From NCBI RefSeq assembly GCF_002799155.1, contig NZ_NERD01000002.1, forward strand, positions 124,001 through 188,000: a DNA stretch of 64,000 bases. The letters are read 5' to 3'. The number at the start of each line of letters is the position of its first letter. Positions within the stretch are counted from its first letter, which is position 1. A model generated the notes under the pieces. The model had not been told where the DNA came from, made no database searches, and saw only the letters and a list, made by a program, of their open reading frames with translations. This DNA is from Stenotrophomonas maltophilia. GTDB lineage: Bacteria > Pseudomonadota > Gammaproteobacteria > Xanthomonadales > Xanthomonadaceae. Shown piece by piece: positions 11,662 through 19,659 of this stretch. The translations under genes and the position numbers were made by a program.

Positions 11662-12444
11662 ATGCTCCGATTTGCCATCGCCGCCGTGTTCGGTGCGCTC
11701 AGCCTGACCGCCTGCGCCCAGCCGGCTCCGCCGGCCGCCAAGGCGCCTGCTGCTGCGGCCAAGGCCAGCCCGGCCGCCAACGCGCCGGCCGACCAGGCGG
11801 TACGTGCCGCGTTGACCGCACTCAATCCGGGTTTCCAGGTGGATTACATCGGTGCCGCGCCGTTCCCCGGCTTCCGCGAGGTCGTCGTCTCCGGCCAGCT
11901 GCTGTACGTGTCCGATGATGGCCGCTACCTGTTCCAGTCGCAGCCGTACGACACCCGTGCCAAGGGCCCTGCAAACAGCGAAGGCCTGCTCGGCTATCGT
12001 CGCGGCCTGCTGGCCAAGGCCAACCACGGCGACCGCATCGTGTTCGCTGCGCCGAACGCGAAGTACACCATCAGCGTGTTCACCGACATCGAATGTGGTT
12101 ACTGCCGCAAGCTGCACCAGGACATCGCCGAGCTCAACCGCAACGGCATCACCGTGGAGTACCTGGCGTTTCCGCGCATGGGCCTGGGCAGCAAGGACTA
12201 CACCGACATGATTTCAGTCTGGTGTGCGGCCGATCGTCGGCAGGCGCTGACCAACGCCAAGCGCGGTGGCAGCGTGCCGGCCAGGAACTGCACCAACCCG
12301 GTGGCGATGCAGTACGCGCTGGGCCAGCAGCTGGGCGTCAACGGCACGCCGGCGATCTTCGCGCCCGATGGCACCCAGCTGGGCGGTTACCTGCCGCCGG
12401 CACAGCTGCGTGCGGCGCTGGACAAGCTGTCCGGGAAGCGCTGA
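11662..12444 (+). CDS. dsbC: Thiol:disulfide interchange protein DsbC, probable lipoprotein
   Basis: A 260-residue disulfide isomerase/reductase of the periplasmic DsbC/DsbG family. The signal peptide ends in a lipobox (LTAC, Cys18), so the protein is probably lipid-anchored rather than soluble like E. coli DsbC. After an Ala/Pro linker (about 19-45), the dimerisation domain covers about 50-115 and the thioredoxin-fold domain begins around 130. The active site CGYC is at 145-148 (FTDIECGYCRKLHQDI), the cis-Pro loop is GVNGTPAIFAPDG, and a second cysteine pair (VWCAADRR...RNCTNP) matches the structural disulfide of DsbC. Its position next to xerD is conserved. Confidence 0.92.
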   Translation: MLRFAIAAVFGALSLTACAQPAPPAAKAPAAAAKASPAANAPADQAVRAALTALNPGFQVDYIGAAPFPGFREVVVSGQLLYVSDDGRYLFQSQPYDTRAKGPANSEGLLGYRRGLLAKANHGDRIVFAAPNAKYTISVFTDIECGYCRKLHQDIAELNRNGITVEYLAFPRMGLGSKDYTDMISVWCAADRRQALTNAKRGGSVPARNCTNPVAMQYALGQQLGVNGTPAIFAPDGTQLGGYLPPAQLRAALDKLSGKR

Positions 12445-12468
12445 TCGCAGCCGACCTTTTCCTGTAGA

Positions 12469-12500
12469 GCCGGGGATGCGTGTCGCATCCCCGGCTTTTT
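12469..12500 (+). terminator. Rho-independent terminator after dsbC
   Basis: A 12-bp perfect stem (gccggggatgcg/cgcatccccggc) with a tgt loop is followed by TTTTT. A GTAG lies just before the stem, so this may be an SMAG unit serving as terminator. It also lies at the 3' end of the convergent chitinase gene. Confidence 0.85.
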
Positions 12501-12502
12501 CC

Positions 12503-14602
12503 TTATTTCAGGCCATCACTGACCGCCTTGGTCAGCGTGCCCTGCGCATCGTCACCGCTGAACTCCCAGACGAACGCACCGCCCAGGCCCTGGGTCTTCA
12601 CGTAACCCATCTTGCGCGTGATGTTGGCCGGGGTGTCGAAGCTCCACAGCGTGCTGCCGTTGTAGATCCAGGTGGCACCGGCGGTGTTGTCGGTGTAGCC
12701 CGGCCACGCCAGGTTCTTCAACACCTTCCAGTCCTCGATGCCGGCTTCATACGTGCCCGGGGCGGCACCGCTGGCGGTCTGGTACAGGCCGTTGTTGGCA
12801 TTGGCCACACCGGTCCAGCCACGCCCGTAATAGCCGATGCCCAGGTTGAGCTTGGCGGCGGGCACGCCACGGCTGATGAAGGCCTCGATGGCGTCATTGC
12901 TGTTGTACAGCTTCTGGTCGCCGGTGGACGGATCATTCGGCGAATCGAACAGCGCCGACTGGTGATTGGTCTTCGCATCCCACGCGCCGTGGAAGTCGTA
13001 GGTCATCACGTTGATGTAGTCCAGGTACGGGTGGTATGCGGCCGGATCGGTGACGCGGATCTTGTCGATGCCGGCACCCACCGCCACCGTCAGCAACAGG
13101 CCCGGACGCACCGCATCGAGCTGGCGGCGGAACTCGGCCATCAGCGCGGTGAAGTTGGCGTTGTCCTCCGGCTTGCCGCATTCGATGCCGCAGGCCACCG
13201 GGTATTCCCAGTCGATGTCGATGCCGTCGAACACGCCCAGTGCGGCACCGGCGCCACCGGCACCGTCGGTCACCGGCAGGTTGCCCTTGATGTAGGCGTC
13301 GATGCACGAGGCAACGAAGGCCTGGCGGTTTTCCGGGCGCGCCGCGCTGGAGAAACCACGCGACCAGGTCCAGCCGCCCAGCGAGATCAGCACCTTCATG
13401 CCCGGGTACTTGGCCTTGAGCTGCTTGAGCTGGTTCCAGTTGCCGCGCAGCGGCTGGTCCCAGGTATCGGCGCTGCCACTGACACTCTCGGCGGCACTGA
13501 AGGCCTTGGTGTAATCGGCGAAGGCATCGCCACCGGCACCGCTGTTCGGATCCGATGGCTGGGTGACGCCCACTTCGCAGCGGTTGTTGCGCACGTTGCC
13601 GAACGCGTAGTTGATGTGGGTCAGGCGCGCGGCCGAGCCGCTGCTGTCGATGTTCTTGACCCGGTAGTTGCGGCCGTAGATGCCCCACTGGGTGAAGTAG
13701 CCGATGACCCGCTTGCCGGTGGTGCCGCCGTCACCGGCAAGCGTGGTGGCGCTGATCTCGGTGCCCTGTGCCGACGCGTTGCCGGCGTTGTCGCGGGCGC
13801 GCACGCGGTAGCGGTAGGTGGTCGACGCGGTCAGCCCGCCATCCACATAGCTGGCGCTGGACGGCGAACCGACCAGGCTGCCGTTGCGGTACACGTCGTA
13901 GCCGGCCACGCCGCTGCCACCGGTGTTGTCGGTGGACGGGCTCCAGCTGAGCGCGATGCTGTTGGCGGTGCGGGTGCCCACCGCCAGCCCGCCCGGCACG
14001 CTCGGTGCGGTGGTATCGCCACCGGCGGCGTTGACGGTGATGGTGATGGTCGCGGTGCTGCTGGTCGCGTTGTTGTTGTCGGTCGCCACTGCGCGCAGGG
14101 TGTGGCTGCCGGCGCTGGCATTGGCCCAGCTGGCCGCATACGGCGCACTGGTGGCTACGCCCAGCGTGCTGCCATCGCGGAAGAACTCGACCTTGGCGAC
14201 GCTGCCATCCGGATCACTGGCGTTGGCGGTCACGTTGACCGTGCTGCCGGCGCTGAAGGTCGCGCCGTTGGCTGGCGAGGTCAGGCTGACCACCGGCGGC
14301 TGGTTGCTGCCGCTGCCATCGCAGGCGCCAAGGTTGGTGTAGTAGGGCGCACCGGCCGGATGGTCCGGGGGCGCGTTCCAGATGTCCTGGTTCGCCCGAT
14401 AGAGGACGCCTCCTTTCTGCAGGGTATCGCCGGCCCGGTAGATCTTGGCCTGGTCCCACTGGGCCACCCCGGCACAGCTGGCAGCCTGCGCCAGGCCGGG
14501 CAGGGCGGCGGTACCGGCGGCCAGGGCGAGCAGCCAGGCCAGTCGCCGGGGACGACAGCTTCGGGTCGAACGTTCGGCACTGCGCACAATCGGGTCGTAC
14601 AT
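12503..14602 (-). CDS. Secreted GH18 chitinase with chitin-binding, Ig-like and Fn3 modules
   Basis: A 699-residue exported chitinase. Order of domains: Sec signal peptide (about 1-41, LAWLLALAAGTAALPGLAQA); a CBM5/12-type chitin-binding module (about 42-95, AGVAQWDQAKIYRAGDTL...YTNLGAC); a bacterial Ig-like domain (about 102-190, PPVVSLTSPANGATFSAGSTVNVTA); fibronectin type III (about 197-290); and a GH18 barrel from about 296 (KRVIGYFTQWGIYGRNY) to the end. The catalytic motif DGIDIDWEYP is complete, with the acid glutamate at E466, and LISLGGWTWSRGF and INVMTYDFHG are also present. It hydrolyses chitin beta-1,4 bonds; the modules target it to insoluble substrate. Export through the Xps system encoded downstream is plausible. 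The ATG is preceded by GGAG. Confidence 0.94.
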   Translation of the reverse strand: MYDPIVRSAERSTRSCRPRRLAWLLALAAGTAALPGLAQAASCAGVAQWDQAKIYRAGDTLQKGGVLYRANQDIWNAPPDHPAGAPYYTNLGACDGSGSNQPPVVSLTSPANGATFSAGSTVNVTANASDPDGSVAKVEFFRDGSTLGVATSAPYAASWANASAGSHTLRAVATDNNNATSSTATITITVNAAGGDTTAPSVPGGLAVGTRTANSIALSWSPSTDNTGGSGVAGYDVYRNGSLVGSPSSASYVDGGLTASTTYRYRVRARDNAGNASAQGTEISATTLAGDGGTTGKRVIGYFTQWGIYGRNYRVKNIDSSGSAARLTHINYAFGNVRNNRCEVGVTQPSDPNSGAGGDAFADYTKAFSAAESVSGSADTWDQPLRGNWNQLKQLKAKYPGMKVLISLGGWTWSRGFSSAARPENRQAFVASCIDAYIKGNLPVTDGAGGAGAALGVFDGIDIDWEYPVACGIECGKPEDNANFTALMAEFRRQLDAVRPGLLLTVAVGAGIDKIRVTDPAAYHPYLDYINVMTYDFHGAWDAKTNHQSALFDSPNDPSTGDQKLYNSNDAIEAFISRGVPAAKLNLGIGYYGRGWTGVANANNGLYQTASGAAPGTYEAGIEDWKVLKNLAWPGYTDNTAGATWIYNGSTLWSFDTPANITRKMGYVKTQGLGGAFVWEFSGDDAQGTLTKAVSDGLK

Positions 14603-14741
14603 GGGTAAGTCTCCGATCAAAGGGCGCGCGGGCCCCGATGGCGCCGCGCGTGACGCAGGTCCGGGCGTCGCCCGGGAAGGCGACGGAGGGGCCGGACGGA
14701 GGCACCTGGGAGGCCGGGGAGAGAGTCCGGCGCCAGGTGGG

Positions 14742-14753
14742 GACAACGTTGTC
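14742..14753. promoter_or_regulatory. Palindromic candidate operator upstream of the chitinase gene
   Basis: GACAACGTTGTC is a perfect 12-bp palindrome with a central CG, the form used by LacI-family repressors. It lies about 140 bp upstream of the chitinase start. On the chitinase strand a TTGACC hexamer (14765-14770) lies 17 bp upstream of it, so bound protein could cover the -10 region. From memory, NagR-type GlcNAc regulators of some gammaproteobacteria recognise a very similar sequence, which would suit a chitinase; this is inference. Confidence 0.5.
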
Positions 14754-14879
14754 ATCAATCGCGTGGTCAATCCGTGAGCAAGCGCATGGTTCCGGGATCC
14801 GGGCGGAGGGCGGCGCTGCGCGCGGTAGGCGGCCATCGGCGGAGCCCCCTCGTGGCTGGGGCTTTCCGCGAACAGCGGA

Positions 14880-14990
14880 TTTCTGGGGGTTGGCCGGTCG
14901 GGTGGGCTGCGCAGGGGACGCCGTGAATACGTCCCTGTAGGCTCGGGCGCGCCATCCATGGCGCTTACGCCCCTGCGCAGCTCGCTCTTC
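14880..14990 (+). repeat. Composite intergenic element, copy C (partial)
   Basis: Perfect 12-bp inverted arms lie at 14906-14917 and 14970-14981. Between them is the family core: ACGCCGTGAATACGTCCC, then TGTAGGCTCGG and CGCCATCCATGGCG. The long purine-rich leader of the other copies is missing or strongly diverged. Confidence 0.75.
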
Positions 14991-15018
14991 AAATGACTGA
15001 TTTGTGTTGTTCCCTGGT

Positions 15019-15041
15019 TGCCGGCCAGCGGCCGGCACTAC
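15019..15041 (-). repeat. SMAG hairpin
   Basis: An 8-bp inverted repeat tgccggcc/ggccggca with an agc loop is followed by CTAC, i.e. GTAG heading the unit on the minus strand. It forms a tandem pair with the unit at 15050-15072. Confidence 0.75.
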
Positions 15042-15049
15042 CGCAGAGC

Positions 15050-15072
15050 ATCCACGCATGGCGTGGATCTAC
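15050..15072 (-). repeat. SMAG hairpin
   Basis: The inverted repeat atccacgc/gcgtggat with an atg loop is followed by CTAC (GTAG on the minus strand). A near-identical unit, including the flanking GAGC, occurs at 42329-42351. It caps the end of composite copy A. Confidence 0.8.
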
Positions 15073-15275
15073 CGCAGATCGCGGGAAACTGTCGGAGGCG
15101 GGGTGGGTCCGGTGGCGGGGGTGTCCGCGGCATGGATGCCGCGGCCAAGCCCCCAGGGACGGGTTTACGGCGTCCCCCGCCACCGGACCCACCCCGCCAT
15201 CCCACGGGAACCCAGCTTTTGCTTTGGCCGTTGCCGTTGCCTTGGCTTCGGCGGGTGCCGGGCGCCGCCCGGCCA
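15073..15275 (-). repeat. Composite intergenic element, copy A (full, reverse)
   Basis: Perfect 25-bp inverted arms at 15097-15121 and 15174-15198 enclose 52 bp that contain a 9-bp hairpin (15125-15144) and the ACGCCGTAAAC core on the minus strand. Outside the right arm are a leader rich in ttgccgttgcc repeats and a ggcgccgcccggc hairpin. Outside the left arm is a CCGACAG-type tail leading into the SMAG hairpin. The same arrangement is found at 40026-40340. Confidence 0.8.
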
Positions 15276-15296
15276 AAGCCCACCCCCCGCTTCCGG

Positions 15297-15302
15297 TACA
15301 AT
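15297..15302 (+). promoter_or_regulatory. Candidate -10 element for purL
   Basis: TACAAT lies 35 bp upstream of the purL ATG, at a distance giving a short leader. No clear -35 is seen. An in-frame ATG overlaps this hexamer at 15301 and is therefore unlikely to be the start. Confidence 0.35.
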
Positions 15303-15336
15303 GTCGGGCCCGTTTCCCAACTACGGTTCCCCGGAC

Positions 15337-18300
15337 ATGATGGTCCTCGAGGGCGCGCCCGCCCTGTCGCCGTTCCGCCGCGAACGTCTTGAATCCCGCC
15401 TGCAGTCCATCGCTCCCTCCCTGCGCATCAGCGGTGCCTGGCACGTCTACTTCGTGCAGCCCGAAGGCAGCGCCGCCCCCGACCTGACCACCCTGTGCCG
15501 CATCCTCGAAGCCGCGCCGCAGGCCGAAGCCGTGGCCGACGGCGCGGTCAGCCGCATCGTGGTGCCGCGCCTGGGCACGCTGTCGCCGTGGTCGAGCAAG
15601 GCCACCGAACTGGTCCGCGGTGCCGGCCAGCCGGTCAGCCGGGTCGAGCGTGGCCTGCGCATCGACGTGCAGGGCTGGCCGACCGATGCCGCCGCCCAGC
15701 AGGCGCTGGTCAAGGCGCTGCACGACCCGATGACGCAGTCGGTGCTGGAGACCGTGCAACAGGGCCAGGCGCTGTTCTCGGCGCCGGCCCGGGGTGAACT
15801 GGAGCGCGTGCCGGTGGACCAGCTGGAGGCCGCCAACCAGCGCCTCGGCCTGGCCATGGCCCAGGACGAGATCGACTACCTGCGCGAACGCTTCACCGCG
15901 CTCGGCCGCGCGCCGTCCGATGTCGAACTGATGATGTTCGCGCAGGCCAATTCCGAGCACTGCCGCCACAAGATCTTCAACGCCAGCTGGACCATCGACG
16001 GCCAGGAACAGGACCGTTCGCTGTTCCGGATGATCAAGAACACCCACCAGCAGACCCCGCAGCACACACTCAGCGCCTACAGCGACAATGCCGCGGTGAT
16101 CGAAGGCCATCCGGCCTCGCGCTACCGCCCCGATCCGGCCAGTGGCGAATACCGTCGCGAGCCGCAGGTGCCCAGCGCGTTCCAGATCAAGGTGGAGACG
16201 CATAACCATCCGACCGCGATCGCGCCGTTCCCGGGCGCATCGACCGGCAACGGCGGCGAGATCCGCGACGAAGGCGCGACCGGCCGCGGTGGCAAGCCGA
16301 AGGCGGGCCTGTCCGGGTTCTCGGTCTCGCACCTGCGCATTCCCGAGCTGCCGCAGCCGTGGGAAGCGCCGCGCGCGCTGAACCCGCGCATGGCACCGGC
16401 ACTGGAAATCATGACCGACGGCCCGCTCGGCGGCGCTGCGTTCAACAACGAATTCGGCCGCCCGAACCTGCTCGGCTACTTCCGCAGCTTCGAGCTGCCG
16501 GAGGGCGCCGATCTGGTGCGCGCGTACGACAAGCCGATCATGCTGGCCGGTGGCCTCGGCGCCATCGACCGCGTGCAGGTCGACAAGATCCAGCTGCAGG
16601 CCGGTGATGCGGTGATCGTGCTGGGTGGACCGGCAATGCTGATCGGCCTGGGCGGCGGCGCCGCCAGTTCAGTGGCCTCCGGCGAGAGCGCCGAGGACCT
16701 GGACTTCGCCAGCGTGCAGCGCGACAACCCGGAAATGGAGCGTCGCTGCCAGGAGGTCATCGACCGCTGCGTGGCGATGGGGGCCAACAACCCGATCAAG
16801 TTCTTCCACGACGTCGGTGCCGGTGGCCTGTCCAATGCCATCCCCGAGCTGCTGCACGACTCCAAGGTTGGTGGTGTCATCGACCTGGGCAAGGTGCCCA
16901 CCGACGATCCGTCGCTGTCGCCGATGCAGCTGTGGTGCAACGAATCGCAGGAGCGCTACGTACTGGGCGTGGCCCAGGAGCGCCTGGCCGAGTTCGCCGC
17001 GCTGTGCGCCCGCGAGCGCTGCCCGTTCGCTGCGGTTGGCGTGGCCACCGCCGAGGAACACCTGGTGGTGGCCTACGGTGCCGTGCCGGGCCACACCCCG
17101 GCCGATGCACCGATCGACCTGCCGATGGACGTGCTGTTCGGCAAGCCGCCGAAGATGCACCGCGACACCGCGCACCCGCCGGCCCCGCGCTGGCCGGCGC
17201 TGAAGACCGGCGGCCTGGACCTGCAGGAAGCCGGCCTGCGCGTGCTCGCGCACCCGACGGTGGCTTCGAAGAATTTCCTGGTCACCATTGGTGACCGCAG
17301 CGTCGGCGGCCTGACCGCGCGCGAACAGATGGTCGGCCCGTGGCAGCTGCCGGTGGCCGACGTGGCGATCACCCTGGCCGACTTCGACGGCGTGGCCGGC
17401 GAAGCGATGTCGATCGGCGAGCGCACCCCGCTGGCCCTGCTCGACGCCGCTGCGTCGGCACGCATGGCGGTGGGCGAAGCGCTGACCAACCTGTGTGCGG
17501 CCCCGGTCGATGCGCTGGATGAAATCAAGCTGTCGGCGAACTGGATGGCCGCGGCCGGCCACCCGGGCGAAGACGCGCTGCTGTACGACGCGGTGAGGGC
17601 GGTGGGCATGGAACTGTGCCCGCAGCTGGACATCAGCATCCCGGTGGGCAAGGACTCGCTGTCGATGCAGGCGCAGTGGCACGACCAGGGCGAAGCGCAC
17701 AAGAGCGTGTCGCCGGTGTCGCTGGTGATCTCGGCGTTCGCGCCGGTGGCAGACGTGCGCCAGCAGCTGACCCCGCTGCTCGACCGCGACGTGGACAGCG
17801 AGCTGTGGCTGATCGGCCTGGGTGCCGGCAAGCAGCGCCTGGGCGGTTCGATCCTGGCCCAGGTGCATGCCGACCACGGCGACCTGCCGGCCTTTGCCGG
17901 GGCCGCGCCGGACCTCGACGATCCGCAGCGCCTGCGTGGCTTCTTCGAGCTGATCCGCGATGCGCGCCAGTCTGGCCTGCTGCTGGCCTACCATGACCGC
18001 AGCGATGGTGGTGCCTTCGCCGCGCTGTGCGAAATGGCGTTCACCTCGCGGCTGGGCCTGGACATCACCCTCGATGCCTGGGGCGATGATCCGTTCCGCA
18101 GCCTGTTCAACGAAGAACTGGGTGCGGTGGTGCAGATCGCGCGCGAGGACCGCGCTGCGTTCGCCGACCTGGTCGAACGCCACGCACTGACCGAATGCGC
18201 ACAGCGCATCGCCAAGCCGACCACCGCGCCGGTGGTGCGCGTGTCGCTGGGTGGCGAGAACCTGGCCGAGTGGCGTTGGGACGCGCTGTTCGACGCATGG

Positions 18301-19221
18301 TGGTCGGTCACCCACGCGATGCAGAAGCGCCGCGACAACCCGGCCAACGCCGATGCCGAGCGCGAGGTTGCCCGTGCCTTCACTGCGCCGGGCCTGAAGC
18401 CCAAGCTCAGCTTCGACCTGAACGAAGACGTGGCTGCACCCTTCATCAGCACCGGCGCGCGTCCGCGCGTGGCCGTGCTGCGCGAGCAGGGCGTCAATGG
18501 CCAGATCGAAATGGCCAACGCCTTCGAACGTGCCGGCTTCCGCGCCTTCGACGTGCACATGAGCGACCTGATCGAAGGCCGCGTGGCGCTGCAGGACTTC
18601 ACCGGCCTGGTCGCCTGCGGCGGCTTCAGCTACGGCGACGTGCTCGGTGCCGGCCGGGGCTGGGCCACCTCGATCCTGGAGCGCAGCGCACTGCGCGATG
18701 CCTTCGCCGCGTTCTTCGCGCGTGAAGACAGCTTCGCGCTGGGCGTGTGCAACGGCTGCCAGATGATGAGCCAGCTGAAGAACATCATCCCGGGTGCAGA
18801 GCACTGGCCGCAGTTCCGCCGCAATGCCAGCGAGCAGTTCGAAGCCCGCACCGCGCTTCTGGAAGTGGTGGAGTCGCCGTCGGTCCTGCTGCGTGGCATG
18901 GCCGGCTCGCGCCTGCAGGTGGCGGTGGCACATGGCGAAGGCCAGGCCGTGTTCGACAATGCCGTCGACCAGGCTGCCGCACGTGTCTCGCTGCGCTACA
19001 TCGATGGCCACGGCAACGTTGCCAGCCAGTACCCGCTGAACCCGAACGGTTCGCCGGACGGCATCACCGGCCTGACCAGCACCGATGGTCGCGTCACCAT
19101 CATGATGCCGCACCCGGAGCGCACCCCGCGTGCGCTCAACCTGAGCTGGGCACCGGCGGAATGGCAGGGTGATTCGCCGTGGATGCGGATGTTCCGCAAT
19201 GCCCGGGTGTGGTGCGGCTGA
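15337..19221 (+). CDS. purL: Phosphoribosylformylglycinamidine synthase, single-chain PurL
   Basis: A 1,294-residue enzyme of purine biosynthesis that converts FGAR, glutamine and ATP to FGAM; E. coli PurL has 1,295 residues. The start [18 protein letters not shown] matches the E. coli N-terminus and excludes an upstream ATG lying in the promoter. Domains in order: N-terminal PurS-like (1-150), linker, the FGAM synthase core with two AIRS-like halves ([57 protein letters not shown]), and a C-terminal glutaminase from about 1040 ([19 protein letters not shown]) with nucleophile Cys1138 (GVCNGCQMM) and the [10 protein letters not shown] histidine block. It is followed by a terminator. Confidence 0.98.
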   Translation: MMVLEGAPALSPFRRERLESRLQSIAPSLRISGAWHVYFVQPEGSAAPDLTTLCRILEAAPQAEAVADGAVSRIVVPRLGTLSPWSSKATELVRGAGQPVSRVERGLRIDVQGWPTDAAAQQALVKALHDPMTQSVLETVQQGQALFSAPARGELERVPVDQLEAANQRLGLAMAQDEIDYLRERFTALGRAPSDVELMMFAQANSEHCRHKIFNASWTIDGQEQDRSLFRMIKNTHQQTPQHTLSAYSDNAAVIEGHPASRYRPDPASGEYRREPQVPSAFQIKVETHNHPTAIAPFPGASTGNGGEIRDEGATGRGGKPKAGLSGFSVSHLRIPELPQPWEAPRALNPRMAPALEIMTDGPLGGAAFNNEFGRPNLLGYFRSFELPEGADLVRAYDKPIMLAGGLGAIDRVQVDKIQLQAGDAVIVLGGPAMLIGLGGGAASSVASGESAEDLDFASVQRDNPEMERRCQEVIDRCVAMGANNPIKFFHDVGAGGLSNAIPELLHDSKVGGVIDLGKVPTDDPSLSPMQLWCNESQERYVLGVAQERLAEFAALCARERCPFAAVGVATAEEHLVVAYGAVPGHTPADAPIDLPMDVLFGKPPKMHRDTAHPPAPRWPALKTGGLDLQEAGLRVLAHPTVASKNFLVTIGDRSVGGLTAREQMVGPWQLPVADVAITLADFDGVAGEAMSIGERTPLALLDAAASARMAVGEALTNLCAAPVDALDEIKLSANWMAAAGHPGEDALLYDAVRAVGMELCPQLDISIPVGKDSLSMQAQWHDQGEAHKSVSPVSLVISAFAPVADVRQQLTPLLDRDVDSELWLIGLGAGKQRLGGSILAQVHADHGDLPAFAGAAPDLDDPQRLRGFFELIRDARQSGLLLAYHDRSDGGAFAALCEMAFTSRLGLDITLDAWGDDPFRSLFNEELGAVVQIAREDRAAFADLVERHALTECAQRIAKPTTAPVVRVSLGGENLAEWRWDALFDAWWSVTHAMQKRRDNPANADAEREVARAFTAPGLKPKLSFDLNEDVAAPFISTGARPRVAVLREQGVNGQIEMANAFERAGFRAFDVHMSDLIEGRVALQDFTGLVACGGFSYGDVLGAGRGWATSILERSALRDAFAAFFAREDSFALGVCNGCQMMSQLKNIIPGAEHWPQFRRNASEQFEARTALLEVVESPSVLLRGMAGSRLQVAVAHGEGQAVFDNAVDQAAARVSLRYIDGHGNVASQYPLNPNGSPDGITGLTSTDGRVTIMMPHPERTPRALNLSWAPAEWQGDSPWMRMFRNARVWCG

Positions 19222-19263
19222 TCGCATCGTTCCGCGCAGGCCGCAATGCCACCGCGTATGGAG

Positions 19264-19291
19264 AAACCCGCTGCTTTGTCGGCGGGTTTTT
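19264..19291 (+). terminator. Rho-independent terminator of purL
   Basis: An 8-bp stem aaacccgc/gcgggttt with a 10-base loop runs into a T-tract (TTTTT then CTTT). It lies 43 bp past the purL stop. Confidence 0.85.
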
Positions 19292-19439
19292 CTTTGCGCG
19301 CGTGAAATTCCTGATCTGCCCGCTAGTTACATCCGTTTTCATGCGCCAACAGTTCGTCACGCATACCTAACAAAATGCTTTTATAAACACGTGAAATGGT
19401 GAACTGCTTCACGGCAATAGGATTTGTCGTGTCAAAGTC

Positions 19440-19468
19440 TTGACGATCTGCAAAGTTGCCGTTAACAC
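19440..19468 (+). promoter_or_regulatory. Candidate promoter of the trimeric autotransporter gene
   Basis: TTGACG (19440-19445) and TAACAC (19463-19468) are separated by 17 bp in an AT-rich stretch. This would leave a 5' leader of roughly 185 bases before the ATG at 19660. Moderate to weak call. Confidence 0.4.
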
Positions 19469-19659
19469 TTGAACCCCGTTTCAGAACCATTCATTCCGCA
19501 GTAACCGCTTGGCGCACGCGCTCGGTTTTCTGTCGCTGCGCGCCGTTCGGCAATACCCGCAGTAAATCACGCGAATAAACGCCCCCAGGGGACGTTGGAC
19601 CAGAAGGTCCGGCGGTGGCGTTGCTTTGCCCAAAACCAGTCCAATCAGGAGCCGTACCG

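Larger units (their letters stand above)
14603..15336. other. 734-bp gap between divergent chitinase and purL: operator, two composite repeats, SMAG units
   Basis: No credible gene lies here. The left third (to about 14800) is the chitinase upstream region and includes a 12-bp palindrome. From about 14880 to 15275 it is almost entirely repeats: a forward partial composite element, two SMAG hairpins and a reverse full-length composite element. The last 60 bp hold the candidate purL promoter. The short open frames here carry none of the compositional marks of coding sequence. Confidence 0.8.
19222..19659. other. 438-bp gap before the autotransporter gene: terminator and AT-rich promoter region
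   Basis: No gene is seen. The first 70 bp carry the purL terminator. The remainder (to about 19500) is noticeably AT-richer than the surroundings and holds an inverted repeat (cgtgaa at 19390-19395, ttcacg at 19408-19413) and a candidate promoter. A long 5' leader follows. Confidence 0.7.

Noticed and set aside
15301-15336. Upstream in-frame ATG for purL
   Set aside because: It overlaps the TACAAT hexamer, and the shorter form starts exactly like E. coli PurL.
14603-15336. Short open frames (60-125 codons) in the chitinase-purL gap as small genes
   Set aside because: They are composed of repeat-family sequence, overlap on both strands and have no ribosome-binding sites.
16669-19227. An 852-codon antisense frame opposite purL
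   Set aside because: Shadow of an intact purL with all catalytic motifs; composition is His/Gln/Arg-rich with no start context.
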